A stretch of DNA of 52,305 nucleotides from a virus. Positions 16,456-25,115 of this stretch are shown piece after piece (the stretch's first letter is position 1; each line of letters starts with the position of its first letter). The stretch is from positions 1 through 52,305 of the IMG/VR virus record IMGVR_UViG_3300007735_000752. One strand, given 5' to 3'. A program made the position numbers and the translations under genes. Under the pieces are notes generated by a model, which saw only the letters and a program-made list of their open reading frames with translations, was not told the DNA's origin and did no database searches.

Positions 16456-18141
16456 ATGAGTATAAACACAGGAAATAATTACGATATTGATGTTTTAAGA
16501 AAACTTGGGTTAGCATCAGACATACCCCAAGTGACATCTAGCGCAAATCCTTTTGTTCCATTTACCTTATTTTCCATACCAACTCAGCAAGATATACAAG
16601 GTTTTCAATTATCAATTGAAAATGATGGTACTTTGAGAAACTATCTTCCATTCTTTTCATTAAAAAAACTAGAAAATGTAAGCGGTCCTAACGAAGCTCA
16701 AATTTCCGAGCATACAAATTATAAAATTAATTTTCAACCAGATGGATTTTATGATGAAATTTATAGTTCAATACCAATTTTAGGTCAACTCTCTCATAAT
16801 TTTTTTCCAAAAACTAATGTAAAAATAGCAGATAATGATTTTTTTAATAAATTTGATTTTAAAATAGATAATTTAACTCAAGATATATTACAAAGAGGAA
16901 TAAATAATGATTTAAGTTTTGGTAGAGTATCTTTTCCAGCTGGAACTAATAATTCAAATATTTTATCTGGATTTTATTATCGTAAATATAGTGGACAATA
17001 CGTTCCAACTATAATTAAAACAACTACTGGAATTGGAAATCTTACTGGTAGTGCTTTTAAACTTTTAAATGGTAGTTTTCTTTCATGGCGAGCAAACCAA
17101 ACTGCAGGATATGATAATAAAAATTATAATTCATTTTATTTAAATTATCCAACTACGCTAGATCAAACTTCATTTAATGCTTATAATATAGATACTAAAA
17201 TTGCACCATTTTTTGCTAATTTTCCAAAACAAAACGAAACAGGAGTTAAATTAAATGGATTAATGTTAATTTCGACTGGAAGTGGAATTAATAGTAAAAT
17301 TTGCTATATATCTCCTCATGGACTTAAAACTGGATTGATGAATACATTTGTTGCGTCTATTAATAAAAATCGCGATTCATCTGTATTAAATCCATTTTAT
17401 GTTGGTACTTCCGGAGTTATATATAGAGGATTAGTTTTAGGATCAGAATATTATACAGGAATTAATCAATTTCCTACTTCTGGAATTAGATATATTCAAA
17501 GTGGAGATAAATCTGTAACTGGAGCAGTTGGATATACTGGTGAAATAAGCGGATTCTGGAGATTGTATAATATTGATGCAAATCAACATTTAAAACAAGA
17601 TACAGCAATTAAAGATACATTATTTTATAAATTTTATAGCGGATTATATACTGGAAGTAAACGTTTAAATACTGGAACTTGGAATGGAATAATTCCAAGT
17701 GGAACAGTATTTCAAATTGAATATATTAATTGTGAATTCAATAAAGATCTAGGATCAAATCATCCATTCTATGTAATATATTCTGGATATGGTACGCTAG
17801 ATAAAATTGATTCTAAACTTACGAAATTTATTGGACCATCTAATATTAGTGAAATTACAACTGGAGATTTTGCTGGTAGTTATAGATTTGATTATTCAGG
17901 AGTACCCTCTCGCGCTAAATCTCATCCAAGCCTCGTTGATGAAGGCTATAGAATCACTAAAATAGGTCGTGGAATAGGTTCAAATAGAAATGTAGCAACA
18001 AGTAAAGCTTTGAATGATTTAAAATATAAATTCTTTACTGTATATGGCTTTTTATTAAAGACCTTTGCAATAGAAGTAATTAAACAAAATAGAAAATTTA
18101 AAAACTTGCAAAAATTTATTAGAAGACAGAAAGGTGGATAA
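16456..18141 (+). CDS. Large virion-like protein downstream of the intron
   Basis: 561 aa from ATG 16456. Gly/Ser/Thr/Tyr/Asn-rich and beta-like throughout, with repeated SGFYYRKYSGQY, YTGxxxF and GSxYYTG segments, which fits a tail or baseplate structural protein. The basic C terminus ends RRQKGG. The frame stays open upstream to the intron 3' end, so splicing could add an N-terminal exon starting at ATG 16132 (Met-Asp...), which lies 6 nt after TAAACT. No family recognised. Confidence 0.7.
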   Translation: MSINTGNNYDIDVLRKLGLASDIPQVTSSANPFVPFTLFSIPTQQDIQGFQLSIENDGTLRNYLPFFSLKKLENVSGPNEAQISEHTNYKINFQPDGFYDEIYSSIPILGQLSHNFFPKTNVKIADNDFFNKFDFKIDNLTQDILQRGINNDLSFGRVSFPAGTNNSNILSGFYYRKYSGQYVPTIIKTTTGIGNLTGSAFKLLNGSFLSWRANQTAGYDNKNYNSFYLNYPTTLDQTSFNAYNIDTKIAPFFANFPKQNETGVKLNGLMLISTGSGINSKICYISPHGLKTGLMNTFVASINKNRDSSVLNPFYVGTSGVIYRGLVLGSEYYTGINQFPTSGIRYIQSGDKSVTGAVGYTGEISGFWRLYNIDANQHLKQDTAIKDTLFYKFYSGLYTGSKRLNTGTWNGIIPSGTVFQIEYINCEFNKDLGSNHPFYVIYSGYGTLDKIDSKLTKFIGPSNISEITTGDFAGSYRFDYSGVPSRAKSHPSLVDEGYRITKIGRGIGSNRNVATSKALNDLKYKFFTVYGFLLKTFAIEVIKQNRKFKNLQKFIRRQKGG

Positions 18142-18145
18142 AATT

Positions 18146-18784
18146 ATGGGTTGCAAATGCTCTACAAGATGGACTCAGGAAGAAAAAGTTGGCAGTGCAA
18201 AAATTAAATTAGGCACTCCATCTATTCAACCACCAATGCCAAGTTATACTCCCAACTTTTGTATAGCAATTGCCGGCGGTGGCGGAGGAGGTTCTTGGGC
18301 ATTTGTTTCAAACGGTGGAGGTTCATCTCTATCAGATGGTACAAGTTTAGCTAGTAATGCAAATATTTCTTCTGAAAACTACACTGGTCCATTCGCGGTA
18401 TCGGGTCCTTGCAATGGCGGCGGAGGATCTCAATGTGATTGCACTAATACAAATAACGGAAACGGCACGCTTATTAATACAACACCAAGACCAAATGAAA
18501 ATGTTAGTGATTCAACTTTAAATGATATTACAATAGATGGAAAATGGGTTTGGACTTGGAACCAACCGGGCGTATGCCCAGCTACAATTAATGGTCCAGA
18601 TGCAACAAAATACACACCAGCGAAAGTCGAACATACAGTGACTGTTAGCCATAAAAAATATTGTTTTGCTCATGAATGTCCCGGAGGAGGAAGCTCGAAC
18701 ACGAATGATTATGGTAATTTAGGCACTTGGTTATCCGAAATGATAACCGCTGGAAACAATTTAGTCGCTCAAGCAAGTAATTAA
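18146..18784 (+). CDS. Glycine-rich, cysteine-rich virion-like protein
   Basis: 212 aa from MGCKCSTRW; an ATG 4 codons upstream overlaps the previous gene by 8 nt. It contains three Gly-rich loops (IAGGGGGGSW, NGGGGSQCDC, CPGGGSS) and several Cys, with Trp-rich WVWTWNQPG near the middle. Tightly linked to the large structural gene, so a virion surface role is inferred. Confidence 0.6.
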   Translation: MGCKCSTRWTQEEKVGSAKIKLGTPSIQPPMPSYTPNFCIAIAGGGGGGSWAFVSNGGGSSLSDGTSLASNANISSENYTGPFAVSGPCNGGGGSQCDCTNTNNGNGTLINTTPRPNENVSDSTLNDITIDGKWVWTWNQPGVCPATINGPDATKYTPAKVEHTVTVSHKKYCFAHECPGGGSSNTNDYGNLGTWLSEMITAGNNLVAQASN

Positions 18785-18836
18785 GTTTTTAAAACATTTA
18801 GATTAAAATAATCATATATCTTATAATATTAAGATA

Positions 18837-20054
18837 ATGAATTTCTATCTTTCATATTCTACTGTATTTTCTAATTCTGTTAATACTTTTAATTGGAATA
18901 AAACAAAAAGAAATGAAATATACGATTTAACAAAACTTTGCTTGCATTATCTTACTAAAAATTATAAGAATGTATATTTAATAACAGATAAAATGGGCGA
19001 AGAATTTTTTGGAGATTTGAATTGGTCTAATATATATACTGATCTGGAAGGAATAATTAATCCAAAATTTAAAGAAGTCTGGTCATTGGGCAAGTTATAT
19101 GCGATCAATATTATAGCAAATAAAAATGAACCATTTTTGCACATAGATTATGATTTTTTTATATTAAAAAAATTACCAAGAAGCATATTAAATGCCCCAA
19201 TAATTGTTCAATCAAGAGAATTTGCTTGCGATATTCAGTATGAAATAAAATGGTACGAAAAACATTGTAAAAATAAATATTTAAAAAAATATAAAAGAAA
19301 TACAACTACATATAATTGCGGAATAATTGGTGGAACAGATTATAAATTTTTTCAAAAATATTCAGAAAATGCAATTAAAGCTGTTGAAGATCCTAAAAAT
19401 AAAAAATTTTGGAACAGAAAATACTTATTCCCAGCTTTTGTTAAAGCTTGTGTAGCCGAACAATATTATCTATGTTGTTTTTTAAAAGATAACAAAAGAA
19501 AGCCAATGTTATTATTTGACAATAAACCAGTAAATAAAGAAAAAATTGGGCCAAATGACAACTATTGCCCATTAAATAAAAAATATTTTAGACAAAGAAA
19601 AATTATTCACTTTTTTGGTGATCATAAAATGTTTTTATATAAAATATATAAAAATCATAATAAAGAATATTTAAAAATAAATTTAACAATTATAAATAGA
19701 ATAATTAAAATGTTTCAAGAAAAATATAAAAAAGAAGCGCGTAAAAATTTTAAAAATCTTACCGCGCAAGATAATAAACATTTTAAAAGAATGATCAAAG
19801 AACTTAAAAAACAAAAAAATTCAATGACTCAGATAGAATTTAATGATTCGATTCCTCAAGAATACAGAGATAAGTTAATAAAAAAAATAGCACATGAAAC
19901 TAATAAACAAATCGTAGATAAAAATATTAAATATAATCCACATATTATTACTGCAGTTGATATTGAAAAAGAAATATTACCAAATACTAATATTATTCAA
20001 GAGATAAAATTAAATAAAACAAAATTTCCTAACAAAAAAATTCCAAATATATAG
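18837..20054 (+). CDS. Glycosyltransferase-like protein with DxD motif
   Basis: 405 aa. The N-terminal 260 residues look like a GT-A domain: NVYLITDKMG, HIDYDFFILKKLP (DxD-type acidic motif) and YNCGIIGG, a pattern of capsule/LPS-type glycosyltransferases (DUF6734-like). The remaining 140 residues are Lys-rich and helical. ATG lies 7 nt after TAATAT. It probably glycosylates a surface polymer or virion protein; acceptor unknown. Confidence 0.6.
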   Translation: MNFYLSYSTVFSNSVNTFNWNKTKRNEIYDLTKLCLHYLTKNYKNVYLITDKMGEEFFGDLNWSNIYTDLEGIINPKFKEVWSLGKLYAINIIANKNEPFLHIDYDFFILKKLPRSILNAPIIVQSREFACDIQYEIKWYEKHCKNKYLKKYKRNTTTYNCGIIGGTDYKFFQKYSENAIKAVEDPKNKKFWNRKYLFPAFVKACVAEQYYLCCFLKDNKRKPMLLFDNKPVNKEKIGPNDNYCPLNKKYFRQRKIIHFFGDHKMFLYKIYKNHNKEYLKINLTIINRIIKMFQEKYKKEARKNFKNLTAQDNKHFKRMIKELKKQKNSMTQIEFNDSIPQEYRDKLIKKIAHETNKQIVDKNIKYNPHIITAVDIEKEILPNTNIIQEIKLNKTKFPNKKIPNI

Positions 20055-20056
20055 AC

Positions 20057-20085
20057 TTGACATAGTTTGTATATATAGATATAAT
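20057..20085 (+). promoter_or_regulatory. Leaderless promoter for the 20092 gene
   Basis: TTGACA (20057-20062), 17 nt, TATAAT (20080-20085), 6 nt to ATG. Both boxes are full consensus. Confidence 0.9.
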
Positions 20086-20091
20086 ATTTAT

Positions 20092-20298
20092 ATGAGATAT
20101 ATATTGTCTTATTTTCTATACATAATAGGAGATATCATAAGCAGAACAACTATGCTTTTTGGAGATGGATATGGATTTAAAATTTATAATAAAGTTATGC
20201 TATGGAGCGTAGATTTAGATAAAGAAGCCAAAATCTGGAAACATGTAAACCCCAAAAGGAAAAAGAAAAATGTTAAAAAAAATTCTAGACTTTATTGA
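20092..20298 (+). CDS. Small protein with N-terminal membrane segment
   Basis: 68 aa. A hydrophobic N terminus (about residues 2-16) is followed by a polar middle and a very basic end (KRKKKNVKKNSRLY). Expressed from a consensus leaderless promoter and overlapping the next gene by 29 nt. Function unknown. Confidence 0.6.
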   Translation: MRYILSYFLYIIGDIISRTTMLFGDGYGFKIYNKVMLWSVDLDKEAKIWKHVNPKRKKKNVKKNSRLY

Positions 20299-20563
20299 TG
20301 GAGTCTTTGAAGAAGAAAAAGAGCAACCAACACTAGGAACTCTTTATAAACTTAAAGGCGAAGATTTACCATTTAGATATATCAGATTTACGAATGACTT
20401 TTTATCAAATAAGCCAGTATATCATTTCAAGCATCATCAATTAAAAGAATACAAGCTCAACGATCTATCAAAAGTAGAAAGAAAAGCTAATCAAAAAGAA
20501 ATAAATATTTACAATGATATTAAAGATCATGTAAATAAAGTAGCAAAAAATTTTAAAAGTTAA
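20270..20563 (+). CDS. Hypothetical protein, 97 aa
   Basis: Starts MLKKILDFIDGVFEEEKEQ. A purine-rich stretch (AAAGGAAAAAG) just upstream may act as a ribosome binding site within the overlap with the previous gene. Mixed charge, no recognised domain. Confidence 0.55.
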   Translation: MLKKILDFIDGVFEEEKEQPTLGTLYKLKGEDLPFRYIRFTNDFLSNKPVYHFKHHQLKEYKLNDLSKVERKANQKEINIYNDIKDHVNKVAKNFKS

Positions 20564-20690
20564 TTTGTGAACGAGATTTTTGCAAATAAAGAGCCATTTA
20601 CGAACAGAAGAACGCCAAATAAAAGCCCTATTTGCTAACGAAAAAAAGCCAAATATATGAACGAAAAAAGTGCAAATAATGGGGCTGGAA
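20564..20690. repeat. Degenerate short direct repeats
   Basis: About four imperfect copies of AACGAaaaaanGCCAAATAA occur here. Copies 1 and 4 are most alike over about 29 bp, starting GTGAACGAGATTTTTGCAAA and ATGAACGAAAAAAGTGCAAA. The last copy contains the start codon of the 20657 gene. They could be iterons, operators or scars of local duplication. Confidence 0.5.
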
Positions 20691-20833
20691 AAGGTGACAA
20701 AGCAAGAAATTGTTTCTCTCATAGGTTTAAAGAAAACTATGATAGTATAAATTGGTTAGATGAAAGAGATAAGTCGTTGATTAAAAAAGAATTAAAAAAC
20801 CATAATGGTTCATCCACATATATTTACAGATGA
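20657..20833 (+). CDS. Small phage protein with GKGDK motif
   Basis: 58 aa, MNEKSANNGAGKGDKARNC at the N terminus, then NYDSINWLDERD. Small phage proteins with a GKGDxxR signature followed by a Tyr/Trp motif are common, function unknown. Its stop overlaps the start of the next gene (ATGA). It begins within the repeat region. Confidence 0.6.
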   Translation: MNEKSANNGAGKGDKARNCFSHRFKENYDSINWLDERDKSLIKKELKNHNGSSTYIYR

Positions 20834-21207
20834 CAGACCCAAAAAGAGTTTTGGAAAATCGTGCAAGTTCTTCATACATAGCAGAATACTCTGCTCCAAA
20901 AATTGAACTTGCTGATCTAGGTAAGTTTCAACAAGTTAGACATTTAAATCTAAATAAAAAAATAGAAACTCGGTTGGAAGAAATTAAGGCAGAATACGAT
21001 GCGTTAGTTTCTTTGCACGAATGGAATAGTTTTGTTGATAGTTTTGAGTGCAGAATAGAATGTATAATAGGTCAAGATTATTATTTGTATGAAACAGAAG
21101 AAGGTAGAAAATTTCTTTCACTTCTTCATCCAGATGACTTTACAATCAAGTATAAATATCACGGCACAACAAGGTTAAATAGTTTTGGATTTTTTGATAA
21201 AGTATAA
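20830..21207 (+). CDS. DUF2452-like protein
   Basis: 125 aa. The pattern IELADLGKFQQV ... CRIECIIGQDYYLYETEEG and KFLSLLHPDDF resembles DUF2452 proteins, which are of unknown function. Overlaps the previous gene by 4 nt, and its TAA is directly followed by the uvsE promoter. Confidence 0.6.
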   Translation: MTDPKRVLENRASSSYIAEYSAPKIELADLGKFQQVRHLNLNKKIETRLEEIKAEYDALVSLHEWNSFVDSFECRIECIIGQDYYLYETEEGRKFLSLLHPDDFTIKYKYHGTTRLNSFGFFDKV

Positions 21208-21236
21208 TTGACAAATTTGACAACTTATATTATATT
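21208..21236 (+). promoter_or_regulatory. Leaderless promoter for uvsE-like gene
   Basis: TTGACA (21208-21213) directly after the upstream TAA, 17 nt, TATATT (21231-21236), 6 nt to ATG 21243. A second TTGACA at 21217 lies within the spacer. Confidence 0.85.
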
Positions 21237-21242
21237 TGAATA

Positions 21243-22142
21243 ATGCGAAAAGGAGTTTGTTGTATTGTGTTAAGTCTAACTGAACAAGATAATCCTATCA
21301 AGTTCAATACTATGACTTATGCTCGTTTCTCATCTATGGATAGGAAGGAAGCTCTTTCTACCCTATCCTCTAGAATATTAAACAATATGCTTACTACATA
21401 TCACTATATCAAGTATTGTGCCGACCATAATCATACTTACAGAATTTCTTCTGATCTATTTCCTCTTATTACTTATGATAAAGCTAATGTGAAACTAGAA
21501 GATTTACCAGACTATCATAAAATATTAGTATCATTTGATAGTATCAAGAAACTAATACAATCTAGAAATGTTAGAGTATCTTGCCATCCCTCTGAATTTA
21601 ATGTTCTTGCAAGTGATAACGATAATGCAGTAACTAAAACAATCAAAGAATTAAATCACTATGGTTGGTTTATGACACAAATCGGTTGTCCTCTTAACTA
21701 TGATTCTCCTATGAATATGCACATACATAATTCTAAAGGCGATTTAAATAATATAATAAAAAAGTTTATGAGCAATTTCAATAGACTATCAGATGATGTT
21801 AAGTCTAGATTAGTTATTGAGAATGACGATAAAGATACTTGCTGGTCAGTTAAAAAACTTATGAAACATTTTCATTCTGTATCTAATATTCCTATTACTT
21901 TTGATTATCTTCATCACAAATGCCATCCAGATAATCTATCAGAGGAACAAGCATTTCATCTTGCCCGAATTACTTGGGGCAATCATACTCCACTATTTCA
22001 TTACTCTGAAAGTATTGATGGTCATAAGAATCCTAGAAAACACGCCGACTATGCAAAGTTCTTGCCAAATACTTATGGTTATGATAATATAGATGTAGAT
22101 TTTGAATTAAAGATGAAAGAACAATCATTCGCTAAACTATGA
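21243..22142 (+). CDS. uvsE: UV damage endonuclease (UvsE/UvdE family)
   Basis: 299 aa TIM-barrel endonuclease that nicks 5' to UV photoproducts. Metal-binding and family motifs in order: YRISSDLFPL, SCHPSEFNVL, MHIHNSKGD, RLVIENDDK, TFDYLHHKCHP and HYSES. The full length fits the family and all expected His/Glu/Asp ligands appear present. It likely repairs phage DNA. Leaderless; the next tiny gene overlaps its stop (ATGA). Confidence 0.9.
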   Translation: MRKGVCCIVLSLTEQDNPIKFNTMTYARFSSMDRKEALSTLSSRILNNMLTTYHYIKYCADHNHTYRISSDLFPLITYDKANVKLEDLPDYHKILVSFDSIKKLIQSRNVRVSCHPSEFNVLASDNDNAVTKTIKELNHYGWFMTQIGCPLNYDSPMNMHIHNSKGDLNNIIKKFMSNFNRLSDDVKSRLVIENDDKDTCWSVKKLMKHFHSVSNIPITFDYLHHKCHPDNLSEEQAFHLARITWGNHTPLFHYSESIDGHKNPRKHADYAKFLPNTYGYDNIDVDFELKMKEQSFAKL

Positions 22143-22228
22143 CTCATAAATTATATGAATTATTTGTGGTTGTTTTAGGTGTGATAGCTAATATTGTGCT
22201 TATCATAAACGCAATTCACCATTGGTAA
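22139..22228 (+). CDS. 29-aa single-span membrane peptide
   Basis: MTHKLYELFVVVLGVIANIV then a short polar end. One transmembrane segment covers most of it. The start overlaps the uvsE stop by 4 nt (ATGA). One of several tiny membrane peptides in this genome. Confidence 0.45.
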   Translation: MTHKLYELFVVVLGVIANIVLIINAIHHW

Positions 22229-22233
22229 TATCT

Positions 22234-22710
22234 ATGATAGAATTACAAATATCAAACAAAATCTTAACAGAAGCAAAGTCAAGAGCAACAAAACTTGGCA
22301 AATTAAATAATTCTATTACAGAAGGTGCTGGAAATATTGCTGGTTATATTGGTCAATTAATCGTTGCAGAGTATTTAAATGCAGAAGAACCAGACAATTA
22401 TAATTTTGATGTTAAGAAAGATAATACTACTTACGAAGTAAAAACAAAGCGTTGCACTTCAAGGCCAAGGCGAGAATACGATTGTAGCGTTTCAGATTTT
22501 AATACAAAACAAAATTGTGACTATTATCTTTTTGTAAGAGTATTAGAGGATTTTTCTAAAGCGTGGATTCTTGGCAAGAAAAAGAAAGCAGATTACTTTA
22601 ATGAAGCACGATTTTGTGAAAAAGGCAAGGTCGATGAAAAATCTACTTTTGGTTGGAAATTTAAAGCAGATTGTTATAATCTAGAAATATCTAAATTGGA
22701 AAATATATGA
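22234..22710 (+). CDS. PD-(D/E)XK nuclease-like protein
   Basis: 158 aa from ATG 22234. A conserved helix (GNIAGYIGQLIVAEYL) is followed by FDVKKDNTTYEVKTKRC, which fits the D...ExK core of PD-(D/E)XK nucleases, then DYYLFVRV and KAWILGKK strands. Placed between DNA repair genes, so a DNA endonuclease role is plausible. The start overlaps no other gene and its stop overlaps the next start (ATGA). Confidence 0.6.
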   Translation: MIELQISNKILTEAKSRATKLGKLNNSITEGAGNIAGYIGQLIVAEYLNAEEPDNYNFDVKKDNTTYEVKTKRCTSRPRREYDCSVSDFNTKQNCDYYLFVRVLEDFSKAWILGKKKKADYFNEARFCEKGKVDEKSTFGWKFKADCYNLEISKLENI

Positions 22711-22832
22711 ATATAATTAAACTTGCATTATCAATCGGTATGATATATAATGTATGCAAAGGAAATATACAAACTGCAACATTAATTGGAGTTTGTTTAA
22801 TTTTAACTAATTTTTATGGAAGAACACGATAG
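22707..22832 (+). CDS. 41-aa membrane peptide
   Basis: Starts MNIIKLALSIGMIYNVCKG; hydrophobic in both halves. Overlaps the previous stop by 4 nt and the next gene by 17 nt, consistent with an operon-coupled gene. Function unknown. Confidence 0.4.
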   Translation: MNIIKLALSIGMIYNVCKGNIQTATLIGVCLILTNFYGRTR

Positions 22833-23085
22833 ACTATTAAATTTAGTAATTAAAAAGCCAGAAGATTACGAACCTTTTGGAGAACTAAAAAAATGGGAAA
22901 AGGAAAATGTGGATTATCCAGATTGCTCTTGTGGATGCGGATATTTTATTCCCCTTCGTGGAAGTTTAGGTGCGGATTGGGGAGTGTGTAGCAATCCAGA
23001 AAGTCATAGAAATGGATTATTAACCAACGAACATCAAGGATGCCTCAAGTTTAATAATATTGACAAAAAAAGAGATTATTTGTAA
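22816..23085 (+). CDS. Cysteine-rich DUF3027-like protein
   Basis: 89 aa. The segment CSCGCGYFIPLRGSLGADWG and then VCSNPESHRNGLLTNEHQGC resembles the DUF3027 domain (Cys-rich, LRGSLGxxWGVC), with four to five cysteines placed to bind zinc. Function unknown. The next gene's promoter lies inside its 3' end. Confidence 0.6.
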   Translation: MEEHDRLLNLVIKKPEDYEPFGELKKWEKENVDYPDCSCGCGYFIPLRGSLGADWGVCSNPESHRNGLLTNEHQGCLKFNNIDKKRDYL

Positions 23086-23088
23086 TAT
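23060..23088 (+). promoter_or_regulatory. Leaderless promoter for the 23096 gene
   Basis: TTGACA (23060-23065), 17 nt, TAATAT (23083-23088), 7 nt to ATG 23096. It decides the start of that gene. Confidence 0.75.
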
Positions 23089-23095
23089 AAATTGT

Positions 23096-23743
23096 ATGGG
23101 ATTATTTAATTATATCAAAGTAGACCAAGATTTACCTCTTAACGATGAGTTAAAAGCTCTTAATATTGATTTCAAGAAAGAAGAATTTCAAACAAAAGAG
23201 TTAGAAGAAAGTGTTATGTCTACTTATATTATTCGTGATTATAGATTATTTGAATTAAAAATAACTAGCCATTGGGAAGATAATCCAGACTATGTAAAAG
23301 ATGGTACTAGATTTGGTGAATTTTTTAATAAAAATAAATTAGTAGAAGATAGTAGAGAAGAAGTATTTAGAGATGATTATACTGGCACATTTACTTTTGG
23401 TGCTTATATCTCTGGTGAAACCAAGGAAAGCTATGATTACTTTCCAGATTGGAAGTGCGTTGTAGTCCAAGGTTTATTAACAGAAATATCCTTAATTAAG
23501 CCAATAGAAAAAAATTCATCTAAACAAAGAATAGAAGCAGAAGAATCTTTTAAAAAAGAACTAGACGATCACGATAGAAAAATGAAATGTCCAGTTTATA
23601 GTTTTTATTTTAAATATTATGTTAAGACTATGAATTTTATTGAATGGAAAGTTTCTATTGGAATTGTTAAGATTATTAATTTCTTGAATTGGCTACAATG
23701 GAAAGGTATTCGAAAAGTAATAAAGATTTTAACACCAAGATGA
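23096..23743 (+). CDS. Hypothetical protein, 215 aa
   Basis: Starts MGLFNYIKVDQDLPL; an upstream in-frame start 12 codons earlier would lie inside the promoter. Trp/Tyr/Asp-rich central part (SHWEDNPDYVKDGTRFGEFF) and a hydrophobic, Trp-containing C-terminal helix region (about 170-205), possibly membrane-associated. No family recognised. Confidence 0.65.
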   Translation: MGLFNYIKVDQDLPLNDELKALNIDFKKEEFQTKELEESVMSTYIIRDYRLFELKITSHWEDNPDYVKDGTRFGEFFNKNKLVEDSREEVFRDDYTGTFTFGAYISGETKESYDYFPDWKCVVVQGLLTEISLIKPIEKNSSKQRIEAEESFKKELDDHDRKMKCPVYSFYFKYYVKTMNFIEWKVSIGIVKIINFLNWLQWKGIRKVIKILTPR

Positions 23744-23928
23744 AAAAGTCTCATATTCTAGAAGTTAAAGAACAAGATGGATACCAATATATTGAGTTAC
23801 CAGATTCTCTGTTAAAGAAGATGGGTTGGAAAATCGGTGATACGATTGATTGGCACGATAATAAAGATGGAACTTTTTCTTTAATCAAAATTGCAAAGCC
23901 TTGTAAATCAAAAAAAAACAAAATTTGA
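23740..23928 (+). CDS. AbrB/MazE-like DNA-binding protein
   Basis: 62 aa, MKKSHILEVKEQDGYQYIEL at the start. The pattern LPDSLLKKMGWKIGDTIDW and GTFSLIK fits a swapped-hairpin AbrB/MazE fold, so it is a candidate transcription regulator or antitoxin-like protein. Start at 23740 overlaps the previous stop (ATGA). Its own TGA stop is inside the -35 of the ligase promoter. Confidence 0.65.
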   Translation: MKKSHILEVKEQDGYQYIELPDSLLKKMGWKIGDTIDWHDNKDGTFSLIKIAKPCKSKKNKI

Positions 23929-23953
23929 CGAGTTGGTTAGTCCAGTATATACT
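23925..23953 (+). promoter_or_regulatory. Leaderless promoter for DNA ligase
   Basis: TTGACG (23925-23930) contains the upstream TGA stop, 17 nt, TATACT (23948-23953), 6 nt to ATG 23960. The -10 lies within a 16 bp palindrome. Confidence 0.8.
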
Positions 23954-23956
23954 GGA
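23941..23956. promoter_or_regulatory. Palindromic operator candidate TCCAGTATATACTGGA
   Basis: Perfect 16 bp palindrome covering the -10 box of the ligase promoter. The same core AGTATATACT occurs as a perfect palindrome at 38579-38594 over another promoter, which suggests a shared repressor. Confidence 0.5.
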
Positions 23957-23959
23957 AGT

Positions 23960-25072
23960 ATGAAGTTACCTACAATTTATAAAAAGACTAAAACTGGCAA
24001 AGTCCAAGAGTGGACTATTGAAGTTAAAGGAAATCAATATCGCACAATTTCTGGTCAAACAGATGGTGAAAAGATCACTAATAACTGGAGTGATTGCGAT
24101 ATTAAAAACGCTGGAAGATCAAATGCTACTACTCCAGAAGAACAAGCAATCAAAGAAGCAGAAGCAAAACGCAAAAAGAAATTAGAATCGGGCTACTTTG
24201 AATCTATCAAAGATATTAATAAGGTTCAATACTTTGAGCCAATGCTTGCACAAAAGTATGAAGATCACGAAATCAATTATCCAGTTTATAGCCAACCCAA
24301 ACTTGATGGTATTCGTTGTATCGTAACGAAAGATGGAATGTTTAGCAGAAACGGCAAGAAGATTATTTCTGCACCACACATTCGCCAACATCTAGATTTA
24401 TTCTTTAAAGATTATCCTAATGCAATTCTTGATGGTGAGTTATATTGTGATAAGTTTGCAAATGACTTTAATAAGATTTGTTCTCTTGTAAAGAGAACGA
24501 AACCTACTGATAAAGAACTAGAGGAAAGTGCAGATAGTATTCAGTATTGGGTTTATGATGCACCTAAAATTGGAATGTTAAATCAAAGTGATTTATTTTA
24601 TGAGAGGTATGAATCATTTTCTAATGCTCTTACTAAAAGAAAATATAATAGTATTGTTGTTGTTACTACACTCAAAGTAAGTAATGAACAAGAACTTACA
24701 CAAGCATACGAAATGTATATGGAAAATGGTTACGAAGGTCAAATGGTTAGACTAAATAGACCTTATGAGAATAAGCGTAGTAAGTTTCTTCTCAAAAGAA
24801 AAGAGTTTATGGATGCAGAGTTTATTATTAAAGGAGTTAAAGAAGGCGAAGGAAATCGCAAAGGAACTGCTGGCTATATGGAATTTGCAAATGCTAAAGG
24901 CAGATACTTTAAGAGTAATATCAAAGGTGATTTTGGTTATCTCAAAGAACTTTACAAGCAAAGAAATGAATTAGTGGGCAAAAAAGCTACTATAAAATTC
25001 TTTAATTATACGCCAGATGGTGTTCCGAGATTTGGTTATGTGATTGCTATTGATAGAGATAGCTACGAATAA
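23960..25072 (+). CDS. ATP-dependent DNA ligase with WGR-like N terminus
   Basis: 370 aa from ATG 23960. Residues 1-60 form a WGR-like beta module (IYKKTKTGKVQEWTIEV). The adenylation domain has motif I KLDG (Lys114, AMP acceptor), motif III DGELYC, motif IV EGQMVRL and motif V LLKRK. An OB-fold tail ends with IKFFNYTPDGVPRFGY. It seals nicks during phage replication and repair, next to UvsE and the RuvB-like protein. Confidence 0.9.
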   Translation: MKLPTIYKKTKTGKVQEWTIEVKGNQYRTISGQTDGEKITNNWSDCDIKNAGRSNATTPEEQAIKEAEAKRKKKLESGYFESIKDINKVQYFEPMLAQKYEDHEINYPVYSQPKLDGIRCIVTKDGMFSRNGKKIISAPHIRQHLDLFFKDYPNAILDGELYCDKFANDFNKICSLVKRTKPTDKELEESADSIQYWVYDAPKIGMLNQSDLFYERYESFSNALTKRKYNSIVVVTTLKVSNEQELTQAYEMYMENGYEGQMVRLNRPYENKRSKFLLKRKEFMDAEFIIKGVKEGEGNRKGTAGYMEFANAKGRYFKSNIKGDFGYLKELYKQRNELVGKKATIKFFNYTPDGVPRFGYVIAIDRDSYE

Positions 25073-25080
25073 AATATTAT

Positions 25081-25109
25081 TTGACAAGAATTAAAATTCA
25101 ATTTATATT
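25081..25109 (+). promoter_or_regulatory. Leaderless promoter for rIIA-like gene
   Basis: TTGACA (25081-25086), 17 nt, TATATT (25104-25109), 6 nt to ATG. Confidence 0.85.
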
Positions 25110-25115
25110 CAATCT

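Noticed and set aside
20566-20637. GTG-started 23-codon frame in the repeat region
   Set aside because: Likely a decayed duplicate of the start of the 20657 gene; no independent support.
24182-24961. Frames antisense or out of frame within the DNA ligase gene
   Set aside because: The ligase frame carries all catalytic motifs; the other frames have no start signals.
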